A stretch of 64,000 nucleotides of DNA from Streptomyces sp. AM 2-1-1 (lineage in GTDB: Bacteria > Actinomycetota > Actinomycetes > Streptomycetales > Streptomycetaceae): positions 1,922,001 to 1,986,000 of the forward strand of contig NZ_CP119147.1 in assembly GCF_029167645.1 (NCBI RefSeq), given 5' to 3'. Below are positions 16,603-24,954 of this stretch, in pieces (the stretch's first letter is position 1; each line of letters starts with the position of its first letter). The notes beneath the pieces were generated by a model that was not told the origin of the DNA, made no database searches, and was given only the letters and a program-made list of their open reading frames with translations. A program made the position numbers and the translations under genes.

Positions 16603-19600
16603 GTGAGGCGAAGCAACGAAGGCTCCCCGACGCAGCCTGAGCGGGGCAACTTCACGCCGCCGCGCACTGTGGGATCCCCCGGGGAGCGCACCGACCGTGC
16701 GGAGGCGGCCGCCGACGGATCGCCCGTCGGCAGTACGAGCAAGCTGTCTCCCCGCAACTGGCGGGTGGCGACGCGGCTGAACGCGATCCTCCTGATCCCC
16801 GCACTGGTGGGCCTCACCATGGGCGGGTTCCAGGTGAAGGGGTCGATCGACACCTGGAACGAGGCCCAGGACGCGGAGAAGACCGCGCTCGTGGTGCGTG
16901 CCGCCTCGGTGTACGGGCAGGCGCTGCTGAACGAGCGCGACCTCACCGCTCAGCCCCTCCTGTCGAAGGAGACGAACGCCTCCGTCGTCGCGGAGACCCG
17001 TGCCGCCACCGACAAGGCGGCGACACAGTTCACCGACTCCGTCGCCCGGATGCCCCAGAAGGCGGGCCTGCTGCGCCGTCTGAAGCTCTTCAAGGCCGAG
17101 GAGCCGAAGCTGGAGGCGCTGCGCAAGAGCGCGTACGCCACGGCGATGGACCCGGTGAAGACCGAAGAGGCGTACACCCAGATCCAGCACTCGCTGATGG
17201 AGTTCGCCAACGAGCTCGGCCTCGGCACCGGCAACGTCACCAGCTACGGCCGGACCGTCTACGCGCTGGAGCTCTCGCAGGGAGCGGCCTCGCTCCAGCG
17301 GTCGATCGGACTGCACCTGCTGGTGCGCCCGAGCGGGAACGACAAGAAGTTCAACGACCAGGTGAAGGCCTTCGGGTCGTACAACTACCTGGAGCAGATA
17401 GCGCTCGGTGAGTTCAACTCCGGCGGCACCCAGGCGAGCATCAACCGCCTCAAGGACGTCATGGCGGGCAAGGCCGCCGAGGGCGCGGAGCAGCTGAAGG
17501 CCGCCAAGGAGCAGGCCGAGGCGCTGGGCAAGCCGTTCGTGGCCCCGCCCAGTGTCGACGGCTCCGTCTTCGACGGAATGGCAGCGGCGATCGGCCAGGG
17601 CCTCTCCCCGTCCGAACTGAAGGCGAAGGGGATCACCCCGGAGACCTGGAGCGCGGCGTCGACCGCGAAGTTCCAGGGGTACGCCACCGTCACCGACGAG
17701 CTCGTGGACAAGGCGGTGGAGGAGGCCGCGCAGATCTCCTCCGATGCCAAGACCGACGCCATCGTGAACGCCTCGATCGTCGTCGTCGCGCTGCTCGCCG
17801 CCTTCGTCGTGGCCGGGTTCATGGCCCGCCAGATGAGCCGGGCGATGCGCCGGCTGCGCAACGCCGCCTTCGGCGTCGCCGAGCAGCGGCTGCCGTCGCT
17901 GGTCGACCAGTTGTCGCGGACCGAGCCGGGCCGGGTCGACACCCGGGTCGAGCCCATACCGATCAACACGAGCGACGAGATCGGCGAGGTCGCCCGCGCC
18001 TTCGACCAAGTGCACCGCGAGGCCGTCCGGCTCGCCTCCGAGCAGGCGATGCTGCGGGGGAACGTCAACGCGATCTTCACCAACCTCTCGCGCCGCAACC
18101 AGTCGCTCATCGAGGGCCAGCTGACCCTCATCACCGGCCTGGAAAACAACGAGGCCGACCCGGACCAGCTGGAGAGCCTCTTCAAGCTGGACCACCTGGC
18201 CACCCGTATGCGCCGCAACGGCGAGAACCTCCTGGTCCTCGCGGGCGAGGAGCCGGGCCGGCGCTGGAACCAGCCGGTGCCGCTGGTGGACGTGCTGCGC
18301 GCCGCCTCCTCCGAGGTGGAGTCGTACGAGCGCATCGAGCTGACCGGCGTCCCGGACACCGAGATCCACGGTCAGGCCGTGACCGACCTCGTGCACCTGC
18401 TGGCGGAGCTGCTGGAGAACGCCACGGTGTTCTCGTCGCCGCAGACCAAGGTCCGTGTCACCGCGACCCGGCTGCCGGACGGCCGCGTGATGATCGAGAT
18501 CCACGACAAGGGGATCGGCCTCACCGCCGAGGACTTCGCCGACATCAACCACAAGCTCGCCAACCCGCCGACGGTGGACGCCACGGTCTCGCAGCGGATG
18601 GGGCTGTTCGTGGTCGGCCGGCTCTCCGACCGCCACGGCGTCCGGGTCCAGCTGCGTCCCTCCGGTGAGCAGGCGGGCACGACCTCCCTGGTCATGCTGC
18701 CCGACGCGATCACCCACGGGGGCGGTGGCGGATCGGCCACCGAACCGGCCGACTTCACCGTCTCCTCGATCATCCCGGAGCAGGAGCAGCCGTCCTTCGC
18801 TCCGGCTCCGCAGCTCTCGGGGATGCGTACGGCCGCCGATCTGGGCTTCGACGACTCGCGCTACGAGAGTGACCCGTCGGCGCTCGACCCGGTGGGCCGC
18901 TCGCTGATGCGCGAGGAGCGCCGGGCTGCCCTGGAGGCCGCCCACACCGGCGGCGAGGAGCAGCCGCAGTTCGAGCAGAACGGCTACCCCGGGACCGGGT
19001 ACGAGCCGCAGCAGGCGCCGTACGGCCAGAACGACTACGCCCCGGGTGGGTTCGAGCAGCCGCAGCAGGGCGCCTTCGAGCCGCAGGGGTCGTACGAGCA
19101 GGGGTCCTTCGAGCCGTCCCCCCAGGGTTTCGAGCAGACCGGCCACCAGGTGGCGTACGACCCGTACGCCTCCGGCGCCACCTACGCGACGGACGCCCAG
19201 CAGCCTGCGGCCAACGGCTATACGGAAGCGGCGTACGCGGCTCCGGATGCACAACAGCCTTCGTACGGTGACGGGTTCACGCCCCTCGGTGACCAGCACC
19301 AGCAGGTCGGATGGCCGGATCAGTCCGGTTTCCAGGGCGGTTACGCGACCCCCGTCCAGGAAGAAGCGGAATCCGCTCCCGCAGCCCCCGAGGAGACTTC
19401 CGAGCGCGTAGGCTTCGATCATTCGGGCCCCACCGCGAACGCCGGTCACGAGATGACCGATGCGGGGCTTCCGCGCCGGGGCGGGCAGCAGCACCGTCCG
19501 TCCTCCGGGGCGGCGAACGACGCTCCCGCAGCGGCCGCTCCACCCCGGCGGCAGGACGCCCCGGCGGCCGCCGACCCCCAGGACGGCGAGCCGCAGGACG

Positions 19601-19887
19601 GCCAGGGTCCGGACGACTGGCGCTCGACCAACGACGAGCGCTGGGTCCGGGCCGAGAAGCTCCGGGACCCGAAGGCCGGCGGAATAACCCCCTCGGGGCT
19701 TCCCCGGCGGGTGCCCAAGGCCAATCTGGTCGAGGGCACCGCGGAGCAGACCCAGCAGGGCGGCCCCCAGATCTCCCGTGCCCCCGAGGACATCCGCGGC
19801 AGGTTGAGCAACCTGCGGCGCGGCATCCAGCAGGGACGCAAGCAGGGGTCGGACAGCAGTGGTAACACCTACAACCAGGAGCGTTAG
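16603..19887 (+). CDS. cvnA: Conservon sensor kinase-like protein CvnA (second copy)
   Basis: Second conservon sensor, 1094 residues, starting at GTG 16603 with GAGAGG about 11 nt upstream. It has TM1 at about 60-78, an extracellular helical sensor domain, TM2 at about 386-408, HAMP, an H-box-like KLDHLATRMRRNGENLLVL, and a HATPase domain at about 595-700 with LLAELLENA, DKGIG and MGLFVVGRL. The tail is rich in Q, Y, E and F-E-Q-P repeats, unlike the G/P-rich tail of copy one. It nevertheless ends with the same motif (GLPRRVPKANLVEGTAE, RGRLSNLRRGIQQGR). The sensor domain has diverged strongly from copy one, so the two should sense different signals. Confidence 0.9.
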   Translation: MRRSNEGSPTQPERGNFTPPRTVGSPGERTDRAEAAADGSPVGSTSKLSPRNWRVATRLNAILLIPALVGLTMGGFQVKGSIDTWNEAQDAEKTALVVRAASVYGQALLNERDLTAQPLLSKETNASVVAETRAATDKAATQFTDSVARMPQKAGLLRRLKLFKAEEPKLEALRKSAYATAMDPVKTEEAYTQIQHSLMEFANELGLGTGNVTSYGRTVYALELSQGAASLQRSIGLHLLVRPSGNDKKFNDQVKAFGSYNYLEQIALGEFNSGGTQASINRLKDVMAGKAAEGAEQLKAAKEQAEALGKPFVAPPSVDGSVFDGMAAAIGQGLSPSELKAKGITPETWSAASTAKFQGYATVTDELVDKAVEEAAQISSDAKTDAIVNASIVVVALLAAFVVAGFMARQMSRAMRRLRNAAFGVAEQRLPSLVDQLSRTEPGRVDTRVEPIPINTSDEIGEVARAFDQVHREAVRLASEQAMLRGNVNAIFTNLSRRNQSLIEGQLTLITGLENNEADPDQLESLFKLDHLATRMRRNGENLLVLAGEEPGRRWNQPVPLVDVLRAASSEVESYERIELTGVPDTEIHGQAVTDLVHLLAELLENATVFSSPQTKVRVTATRLPDGRVMIEIHDKGIGLTAEDFADINHKLANPPTVDATVSQRMGLFVVGRLSDRHGVRVQLRPSGEQAGTTSLVMLPDAITHGGGGGSATEPADFTVSSIIPEQEQPSFAPAPQLSGMRTAADLGFDDSRYESDPSALDPVGRSLMREERRAALEAAHTGGEEQPQFEQNGYPGTGYEPQQAPYGQNDYAPGGFEQPQQGAFEPQGSYEQGSFEPSPQGFEQTGHQVAYDPYASGATYATDAQQPAANGYTEAAYAAPDAQQPSYGDGFTPLGDQHQQVGWPDQSGFQGGYATPVQEEAESAPAAPEETSERVGFDHSGPTANAGHEMTDAGLPRRGGQQHRPSSGAANDAPAAAAPPRRQDAPAAADPQDGEPQDGQGPDDWRSTNDERWVRAEKLRDPKAGGITPSGLPRRVPKANLVEGTAEQTQQGGPQISRAPEDIRGRLSNLRRGIQQGRKQGSDSSGNTYNQER

Positions 19888-19888
19888 T

Positions 19889-20311
19889 GTGAGCCCGATG
19901 AGCCAGGCGGCGCAGAATCTCAACTGGTTGATCACCAGCTTCGTGGACAGCACCCCCGGGGTGTCGCACACGGTGGTGGTCTCCGCCGACGGACTCCTGC
20001 TGGCCATGTCCGAGGGATTCCCGCGGGACCGTGCCGACCAGCTGGCGGCCGTCGCCTCCGGTCTGACGTCGCTGACCGCGGGTGCTTCCCGGATATTCGA
20101 GGGCGGCGCCGTCAACCAGACCGTTGTGGAGATGGAGCGGGGGTTTCTCTTCATCATGTCGATCTCGGACGGATCCTCGCTGGCCGTCCTCGCCCACCCG
20201 GACGCCGACATCGGTCTGGTTGGGTACGAAATGGCACTTCTGGTGGACCGCGCCGGCGGTGTTCTGACGCCGGATCTGCGCGCCGAACTCCAGGGAAGTC
20301 TTCTCAACTAG
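19889..20311 (+). CDS. cvnB: Roadblock/LC7-domain protein CvnB (second copy)
   Basis: Roadblock/LC7 protein of 140 residues, nearly identical in protein to the first CvnB but with many silent DNA differences. GTG at 19889 lies 1 nt after the cvnA stop, with AGGAG 7 nt upstream; ATG at 19898 is an alternative. The likely role is as partner or GTPase regulator of the downstream CvnD. Confidence 0.9.
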   Translation: MSPMSQAAQNLNWLITSFVDSTPGVSHTVVVSADGLLLAMSEGFPRDRADQLAAVASGLTSLTAGASRIFEGGAVNQTVVEMERGFLFIMSISDGSSLAVLAHPDADIGLVGYEMALLVDRAGGVLTPDLRAELQGSLLN

Positions 20312-20401
20312 GAGACAGACCGTGCGTTTCTCGTCACCGCGCCATAGGGTGCGGTGGCGCGGACCCACGGGGACCGGCGACTGGCAGCAGGAGGAGGAGA
20401 C

Positions 20402-21070
20402 GTGGCAGCACCCACAGGCGGACACCCGTACGACGGCAGTCAGCGGGTTCCGGACGAGCGCGGGGACGACCGCTTCACCTTCCCCTCCGCCTCGGCCGGC
20501 GAGGGCGGGCAGCAGGGTCACGACCCGTACTTCCCGCCCCGGCGGGCCGCGCAGCCGCATCCGCGCGGAGCCGACTGGCCTCAGCAGCCGGGGCCCGGGT
20601 GGTCCCAGCGGCGGGACACCGAGTGGCAGCCCCGCCAGGAGCCGCCGCAGCGGTACGAGGCCCCGGCGCCCCGGATCCAACCGGTGGCGCAGCGGCCTCC
20701 GGGGCCCGCGCAGCCCGCGCCCGCCGCGCACAACCCGTTGGTCCGTCCGTACGCCATGACCGGCGGACGGACGCGGCCGCGTTACCAGCTCGCCATCGAG
20801 GCGCTGGTCAGTACGACGGCCGATCCGTCCCAGCTGCAAGGGCAGTTGCCCGAGCACCAGCGGATCTGCCGGCTCTGCCTGGAGATCAAGTCGGTGGCCG
20901 AGATCTCGGCCCTTCTCTCGATCCCGCTCGGCGTTGCCCGGATCCTCGTCGCCGACCTGGCCGAGGCCGGACTCGTCGCTATCCATCAGCCCGGCGGCGA
21001 CGAGACCGCCGGCGGCCAGCCAGATGTGACACTGCTCGAAAGGGTGCTCAGTGGACTTCGCAAGCTCTAG
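20402..21070 (+). CDS. cvnC: DUF742 protein CvnC (second copy)
   Basis: DUF742 protein of 222 residues, longer than the first copy because of an N-terminal disordered segment of about 110 residues rich in P, Q, R and G. The conserved domain again begins NPLVRPYAMTGGRTRPRYQ and ends LLERVLSGLRKL. GTG 20402 is preferred because GGAGGAGGAG sits just upstream; a GTG at 20354 lacks such a site. A block of about 80 bp over the GGRTRPRYQ region is almost identical to the first cvnC. The gene overlaps cvnD by 20 nt. Confidence 0.88.
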   Translation: MAAPTGGHPYDGSQRVPDERGDDRFTFPSASAGEGGQQGHDPYFPPRRAAQPHPRGADWPQQPGPGWSQRRDTEWQPRQEPPQRYEAPAPRIQPVAQRPPGPAQPAPAAHNPLVRPYAMTGGRTRPRYQLAIEALVSTTADPSQLQGQLPEHQRICRLCLEIKSVAEISALLSIPLGVARILVADLAEAGLVAIHQPGGDETAGGQPDVTLLERVLSGLRKL

Positions 21071-21632
21071 CGGCGGAGCGGCCCGCTCCACCACCTCGGC
21101 GAAGATCGTGGTGGCAGGGGGCTTCGGCGTGGGTAAGACCACGTTTGTCGGTGCCGTTTCGGAGATCAACCCGCTGCGCACCGAAGCCGTGATGACGTCC
21201 GCCTCGGCGGGCATCGACGACCTGACCCACACCGGGGACAAGACCACCACCACGGTGGCCATGGACTTCGGACGCATCACCCTGGACCAGGACCTGATCC
21301 TCTACCTGTTCGGAACCCCCGGGCAGGACCGTTTCTGGTTCATGTGGGACGACCTGGTACGCGGCGCCATCGGCGCCGTCGTCCTCGTCGACACCCGCCG
21401 CCTCGCCGACTGCTTCCCCGCCGTCGACTACTTCGAGAACAGCGGCCTCCCCTTCGTCATCGCCCTCAACGGCTTCGACGGACACCAGCCGTACACCCCC
21501 GACGAAGTACGCGAAGCACTCCAGATCGGGCCCGACACCCCGATCCTCACCACCGACGCCCGCCACCGCTCGGACGCCAAGAGCGCCCTCATCACCCTCG
21601 TCGAACACGCCCTCATGGCCCGTCTGCGCTAG
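21051..21632 (+). CDS. cvnD: Small Ras-like GTPase CvnD (second copy)
   Basis: GTPase of 193 residues with P loop GGFGVGKTTF, G3 GTPGQDRF and G4-like NGFDG. From about 21096 to 21528 the DNA matches the first cvnD with a single mismatch, and the differences cluster at the two ends. The start GTG lies inside cvnC. Because both products are nearly the same, either GTPase could serve either sensor, unless the first and last few residues set specificity. Confidence 0.95.
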   Translation: MDFASSSGGAARSTTSAKIVVAGGFGVGKTTFVGAVSEINPLRTEAVMTSASAGIDDLTHTGDKTTTTVAMDFGRITLDQDLILYLFGTPGQDRFWFMWDDLVRGAIGAVVLVDTRRLADCFPAVDYFENSGLPFVIALNGFDGHQPYTPDEVREALQIGPDTPILTTDARHRSDAKSALITLVEHALMARLR

Positions 21633-21688
21633 GGGTCCGGCGGATCAGGGTCACGACCGGGTACGACCGGGTACGACCGCGTGAAAGA

Positions 21689-21728
21689 GAAGCCCCGCCC
21701 TCCGGCCGTCGCCGGGGGGCGGGGTTTC
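21689..21728 (+). terminator. Terminator of the second conservon
   Basis: 18-bp stem, 21689-21706 with 21711-21728, broken only by G-U type pairs, with loop CGTC. A short tandem repeat of ACGACCGGGT lies just before it (21652-21680). Confidence 0.88.
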
Positions 21729-21817
21729 TTCGCGGGGCGCCGGTGGCGGCCACCGCGGAGGGGTGCTCCGCTCCGGAGCGGGAACCCCGGTGCGGCGTAC
21801 CGCTGTTGGGGGCGGAC

Positions 21818-22210
21818 GTGACGTCGTGCGCGGGCTTCGCCCCCGCCTCCACCGCTCTTCTGGACGCCGAGAACTCCGCCACCCTCGCCACGGTCGACCC
21901 GGCGGGGGACCGCGGGCTTCCGGTGGTGTGGTTCGAGGGCGGGGGCGACGCGGTCCTCGACTCCCTGACCGCCGGACGCGAGAAGGCCCGGAACATCGGG
22001 CGCGACCCGCGCGTCAGCCCCCCGGTCTTCGATCCGGGCGACCCGTACCGGTCGGCCGAGATCCGGGGAGCCGCCGAACCGCTGCCCGATCCGGACGAGG
22101 CGCTGCGCCGGCGGCTCTCGCGGCGCCGTCCGGGCGATGATCCGCCGCCGGAGGAGGCGGAGGAGGTCCGGCTGACCGTCCGGATCGCCCCGGAGCGCGT
22201 CAACGGCTTC
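21818..22210 (+). pseudogene. Decayed PPOX-class (F420/FMN-dependent) flavoprotein gene
   Basis: From GTG 21818 the frame reads as a PPOX split-barrel protein: LLDAENSATLATVDPAG, GREKARNIGRDPRVS, DPYRSAEIRGAAE and VRIAPERVNGF, matching the usual 130-residue layout almost to its end. No stop codon follows: the frame stays open for roughly 260 further codons of arginine/proline-rich sequence that overlaps accE on the other strand. Core residues are also altered; for example, the usual VxxVWV strand reads LPVVWFEGG. It is most likely a gene that lost its 3' end or suffered a frameshift. The alternative is a long unusual fusion, which I consider unlikely. Confidence 0.55.
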
Positions 22211-22453
22211 ACGGCGGAGGACCGGTCCGGCCCGTCCGCCCGTCCCGGCGTCTTCCCCCGGGCCTCCCGATGCCCTTTTCCCGGCTCGGGGCGTCCCTCG
22301 CCTCCGCCGCCGGCAGGCCCGCGGCCGGCTTCCCGGCGGCCTCTCCGGGTCCCGACGCCGGGAGAGCCGGAGCCGCCCTCCGCCCGGGGCCGTCGCCTTC
22401 CCGGCGTCCCCGTCGGCCGACGGCGGCCGTGGTGGCCGTTTCCGGCCATGCAA

Positions 22454-22489
22454 TGGCCCCGGCCGGAGGTTGTTACCCGGCCGGGGCCA
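22454..22489 (-). terminator. Terminator of accB-accE
   Basis: Perfect 13-bp stem, TGGCCCCGGCCGG (22454-22466) with 22477-22489, and a 10-nt loop. It lies downstream of accE on the minus strand. Confidence 0.85.
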
Positions 22490-22596
22490 CAAGGGCACTC
22501 AAGGGCCCTCCAGGGGCCTTCTGGCGTCGTGCGTGCGCGGGGCGTCGCGTGGTCCGGAGGGCTCGGGCTCTCGCCGGAGGCCTCCGGGGAGCGGTC

Positions 22597-22797
22597 TCAG
22601 CCCTGCCAGCTGTGCGGCGCACGGAAGCCGGGGGTGCGCTCAAGGCGGCGCCATCCGGCCATCTCCCGGCGCCGGGAGACGGGACCGGGCCGGCCCGCCG
22701 CACGGGCGAGCAGCACGGCGGTGATGGCCGCGAGCTCCTCGGGGGCGGCGTGGCCCTTCTCGACGCGCAGCACGGACTCGGCTGAAGTGACGCTCAT
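22597..22797 (-). CDS. accE: Acyl-CoA carboxylase epsilon subunit
   Basis: Small protein of 66 residues with the epsilon-subunit pattern: a conserved helical APEELAAITAVLLARAA segment, then a basic linker ending W-rich (MAGWRRLERTP, SWQG). In Streptomyces the epsilon subunit stabilises and activates the acyl/propionyl-CoA carboxylase made of AccA2 and AccB. The gene starts 63 nt after the accB stop on the same strand, its standard place. ATG at 22797. Confidence 0.88.
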   Translation of the reverse strand: MSVTSAESVLRVEKGHAAPEELAAITAVLLARAAGRPGPVSRRREMAGWRRLERTPGFRAPHSWQG

Positions 22798-22860
22798 GGG
22801 GTGTCTCCGTCTTTCTGGGCAGGGTGTCGGACCGGTGCGCGGATCGCGCGCGGCCGTCGA

Positions 22861-24444
22861 CTACTGCGGGGGGTTGCCGTGTTTGCGGGACGGCAGGTCG
22901 GCGTGCTTGTTCCGGAGCATCGCGAGCGAGGCGATCAGCACCTCGCGGGTCTCGGCCGGGTCGATGACGTCGTCGACCAGACCGCGCTCCGCGGCGTAGT
23001 ACGGGTGCATCAGCTCGGCCTTGTACTCCTTGACCATGCGGGTCCGCATGGCCTCGGGGTCCTCGGCCTCGGCGATCTGGCGCCGGAAGATGACGTTGGC
23101 GGCACCTTCGGCTCCCATGACCGCGATCTCGTTGGTCGGCCAGGCGTAGGTCAGGTCGGCACCGATGGACTGGCTGTCCATGACGATGTACGCACCGCCG
23201 TACGCCTTGCGCAGGATCAGGGAGATCCTCGGCACGGTGGCGTTGCAGTACGCGTAGAGCAGCTTGGCGCCGTGCCGGATGATCCCACCGTGCTCCTGAT
23301 CCACGCCCGGGAGGAAGCCGGGTACGTCCAGAAGAGTGATGATCGGGATGTTGAAAGCGTCGCACATCTGGACGAAGCGGGCGGCCTTCTCGGACGCCTC
23401 GATGTCCAGGACACCGGCCAGGGACTGCGGCTGGTTGGCGACGATGCCGACGACCTGGCCGTCCAGACGGGCGAGGGCGCAGATGATGTTGCGGGCCCAG
23501 CGCTCGTGGATCTCCAGGTAGTCGCCCTCGTCGACGAGCTCCTCGATGACCTTGTGCATGTCGTACGGGCGGTTCCCGTCGGCGGGCACCAGGTCCAGCA
23601 GGACGTCGCTCCGCCGGTCCGCGGGGTCGTCGCTCGCCACCGCCGGAGGGTTCTCCCGGTTGTTCGAGGGGAGCATCCCGATGAGGTAGCGGACCTCGGC
23701 GATGCAGGTCTCCTCGTCGTCGTACGCGAAGTGCGCGACGCCCGAGGTCTCGGCGTGCACGTCGGCGCCGCCGAGGCCGTTCTGGGTGATCTCCTCGCCG
23801 GTGACCGCCTTGACGACGTCCGGGCCGGTGATGAACATCTGCGAGGTCTCGCGGACCATGAAGACGAAGTCGGTGAGGGCGGGGCTGTACGCCGCGCCGC
23901 CCGCGCACGGGCCGAGCATCACGCTGATCTGCGGGATGACACCGGACGCCCGGGTGTTGCGCTGGAAGATGCCGCCGTAGCCGGCGAGCGCGCTCACGCC
24001 CTCCTGGATGCGGGCACCGGCGCCGTCGTTCAGTGAGACCAGCGGAGCTCCGGCCGAGATGGCCATGTCCATGATCTTGTGGATCTTGGTGGCGTGCGCC
24101 TCGCCCAGCGCCCCGCCGAAGATGCGGAAGTCGTGGGCGTAGACGAAGACCGTCCGGCCGTCGACGGTGCCCCAGCCGGTAATCACACCGTCGGTGTAGG
24201 GCTTCTTCGACTCCAGACCGAAGCCGGTGGCCCGGTGCCGCCTGAGCTGCTCGACCTCCCTGAACGAACCGGCGTCCAGCAGGAGTTCGATGCGCTCGCG
24301 GGCGGTCAGCTTGCCCTTGGCGTGCTGCGCCTCGGTGGCCCGGTCGCTCGGACCCCGCCGCGCCTGCTCGCGCAGGGTCAGCAGTTCGGCCACCCGGCCA
24401 CGCGTGTCGCTCGGCTCACCCGGGATTTCGTCCACAACGGTCAT
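22861..24444 (-). CDS. accB: Acyl-CoA (propionyl/acetyl-CoA) carboxylase beta subunit
   Basis: Biotin-dependent carboxyltransferase subunit of 527 residues, usual length for PccB/AccB. It moves carboxyl from biotin to acyl-CoA to give malonyl- or methylmalonyl-CoA for fatty-acid and polyketide synthesis. Visible features are AKGKLTARERIELLLD, the oxyanion segments SLNDGAGARIQEG and GPCAGGAAYSPAL in the N half, and RKAYGGAYIVMDS in the C half. The residue setting acetyl versus propionyl preference was not resolved here. ATG at 24444; accE follows. The leader region above it is described separately. Confidence 0.96.
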   Translation of the reverse strand: MTVVDEIPGEPSDTRGRVAELLTLREQARRGPSDRATEAQHAKGKLTARERIELLLDAGSFREVEQLRRHRATGFGLESKKPYTDGVITGWGTVDGRTVFVYAHDFRIFGGALGEAHATKIHKIMDMAISAGAPLVSLNDGAGARIQEGVSALAGYGGIFQRNTRASGVIPQISVMLGPCAGGAAYSPALTDFVFMVRETSQMFITGPDVVKAVTGEEITQNGLGGADVHAETSGVAHFAYDDEETCIAEVRYLIGMLPSNNRENPPAVASDDPADRRSDVLLDLVPADGNRPYDMHKVIEELVDEGDYLEIHERWARNIICALARLDGQVVGIVANQPQSLAGVLDIEASEKAARFVQMCDAFNIPIITLLDVPGFLPGVDQEHGGIIRHGAKLLYAYCNATVPRISLILRKAYGGAYIVMDSQSIGADLTYAWPTNEIAVMGAEGAANVIFRRQIAEAEDPEAMRTRMVKEYKAELMHPYYAAERGLVDDVIDPAETREVLIASLAMLRNKHADLPSRKHGNPPQ

Positions 24445-24954
24445 GTACCGACCCTACGAATCAGGCAGCGGAATACCGCCGTCGAATCCGTACAGTCTCC
24501 TGACCCGTTTCCTGGCAAGGAGCGACAGAACAGTCGCACCATGCGTGCGATCCACCATCCCGACCCCTCTTCCCCTTGTGGATTTCCCACAAAGTGCCGT
24601 CGAGCGCCCGAGCGGCCGCGCAGGGAGTCCGCGCGGCAAAGAGCCTAGTGGTCCCCCGGCCCCGGGGGCCGCTCGCGCGCCTTTCCGGCCCGGCGGCCGA
24701 CGCGCCCCCGCCCCCTCGCAGAACCTTCACTTCTTGACCGCGCAGACGGCACCGTCGCCCCTCTTACATGCCAACAACGGTTTGGTGAAGACGAGTTGTG
24801 AAGAAACGCCGATTCTGAGAGCGCTCTCAGTCACATCCCTTGACGCCTGTGACGGGCGTGACGAGAGTGGTCCGCACCACAGGCGGCCCCCACCGCCCCG
24901 CGCGGCCCCGTCGCGCTCCGTACACCCCCACCCCCCACCCCTCCGGAGCTCCTC
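24445..24954. other. Intergenic region between divergent accB and GH64 genes
   Basis: 510 bp without a credible gene. It holds the accB leader (24445-24530), GC-rich sequence of no recognised function (24600-24720), and a less GC-rich stretch (24760-24850) with the palindrome at 24815-24830 and a TTGACG box at 24840-24845 that could be a -35 element for the glucanase gene. Confidence 0.6.
24815..24830. promoter_or_regulatory. LacI-type operator upstream of the GH64 glucanase
   Basis: Perfect 16-bp palindrome CTGAGAGCGCTCTCAG with a central CG. It has the shape of Streptomyces LacI-family sugar operators such as the CebR box (TGGGAGCGCTCCCA). It lies 125 nt before the GH64 start. The repressor that binds it is unknown. 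Confidence 0.75.

Noticed and set aside
10886-21632. The conservons as part of a biosynthetic gene cluster
   Set aside because: No synthase, synthetase or tailoring set surrounds them; they are a chromosomal signalling module.
22211-22999. Continuation of the PPOX frame as a long fusion protein
   Set aside because: Low-complexity Arg/Pro/Gly sequence antisense to accE; treated as loss of the stop codon.
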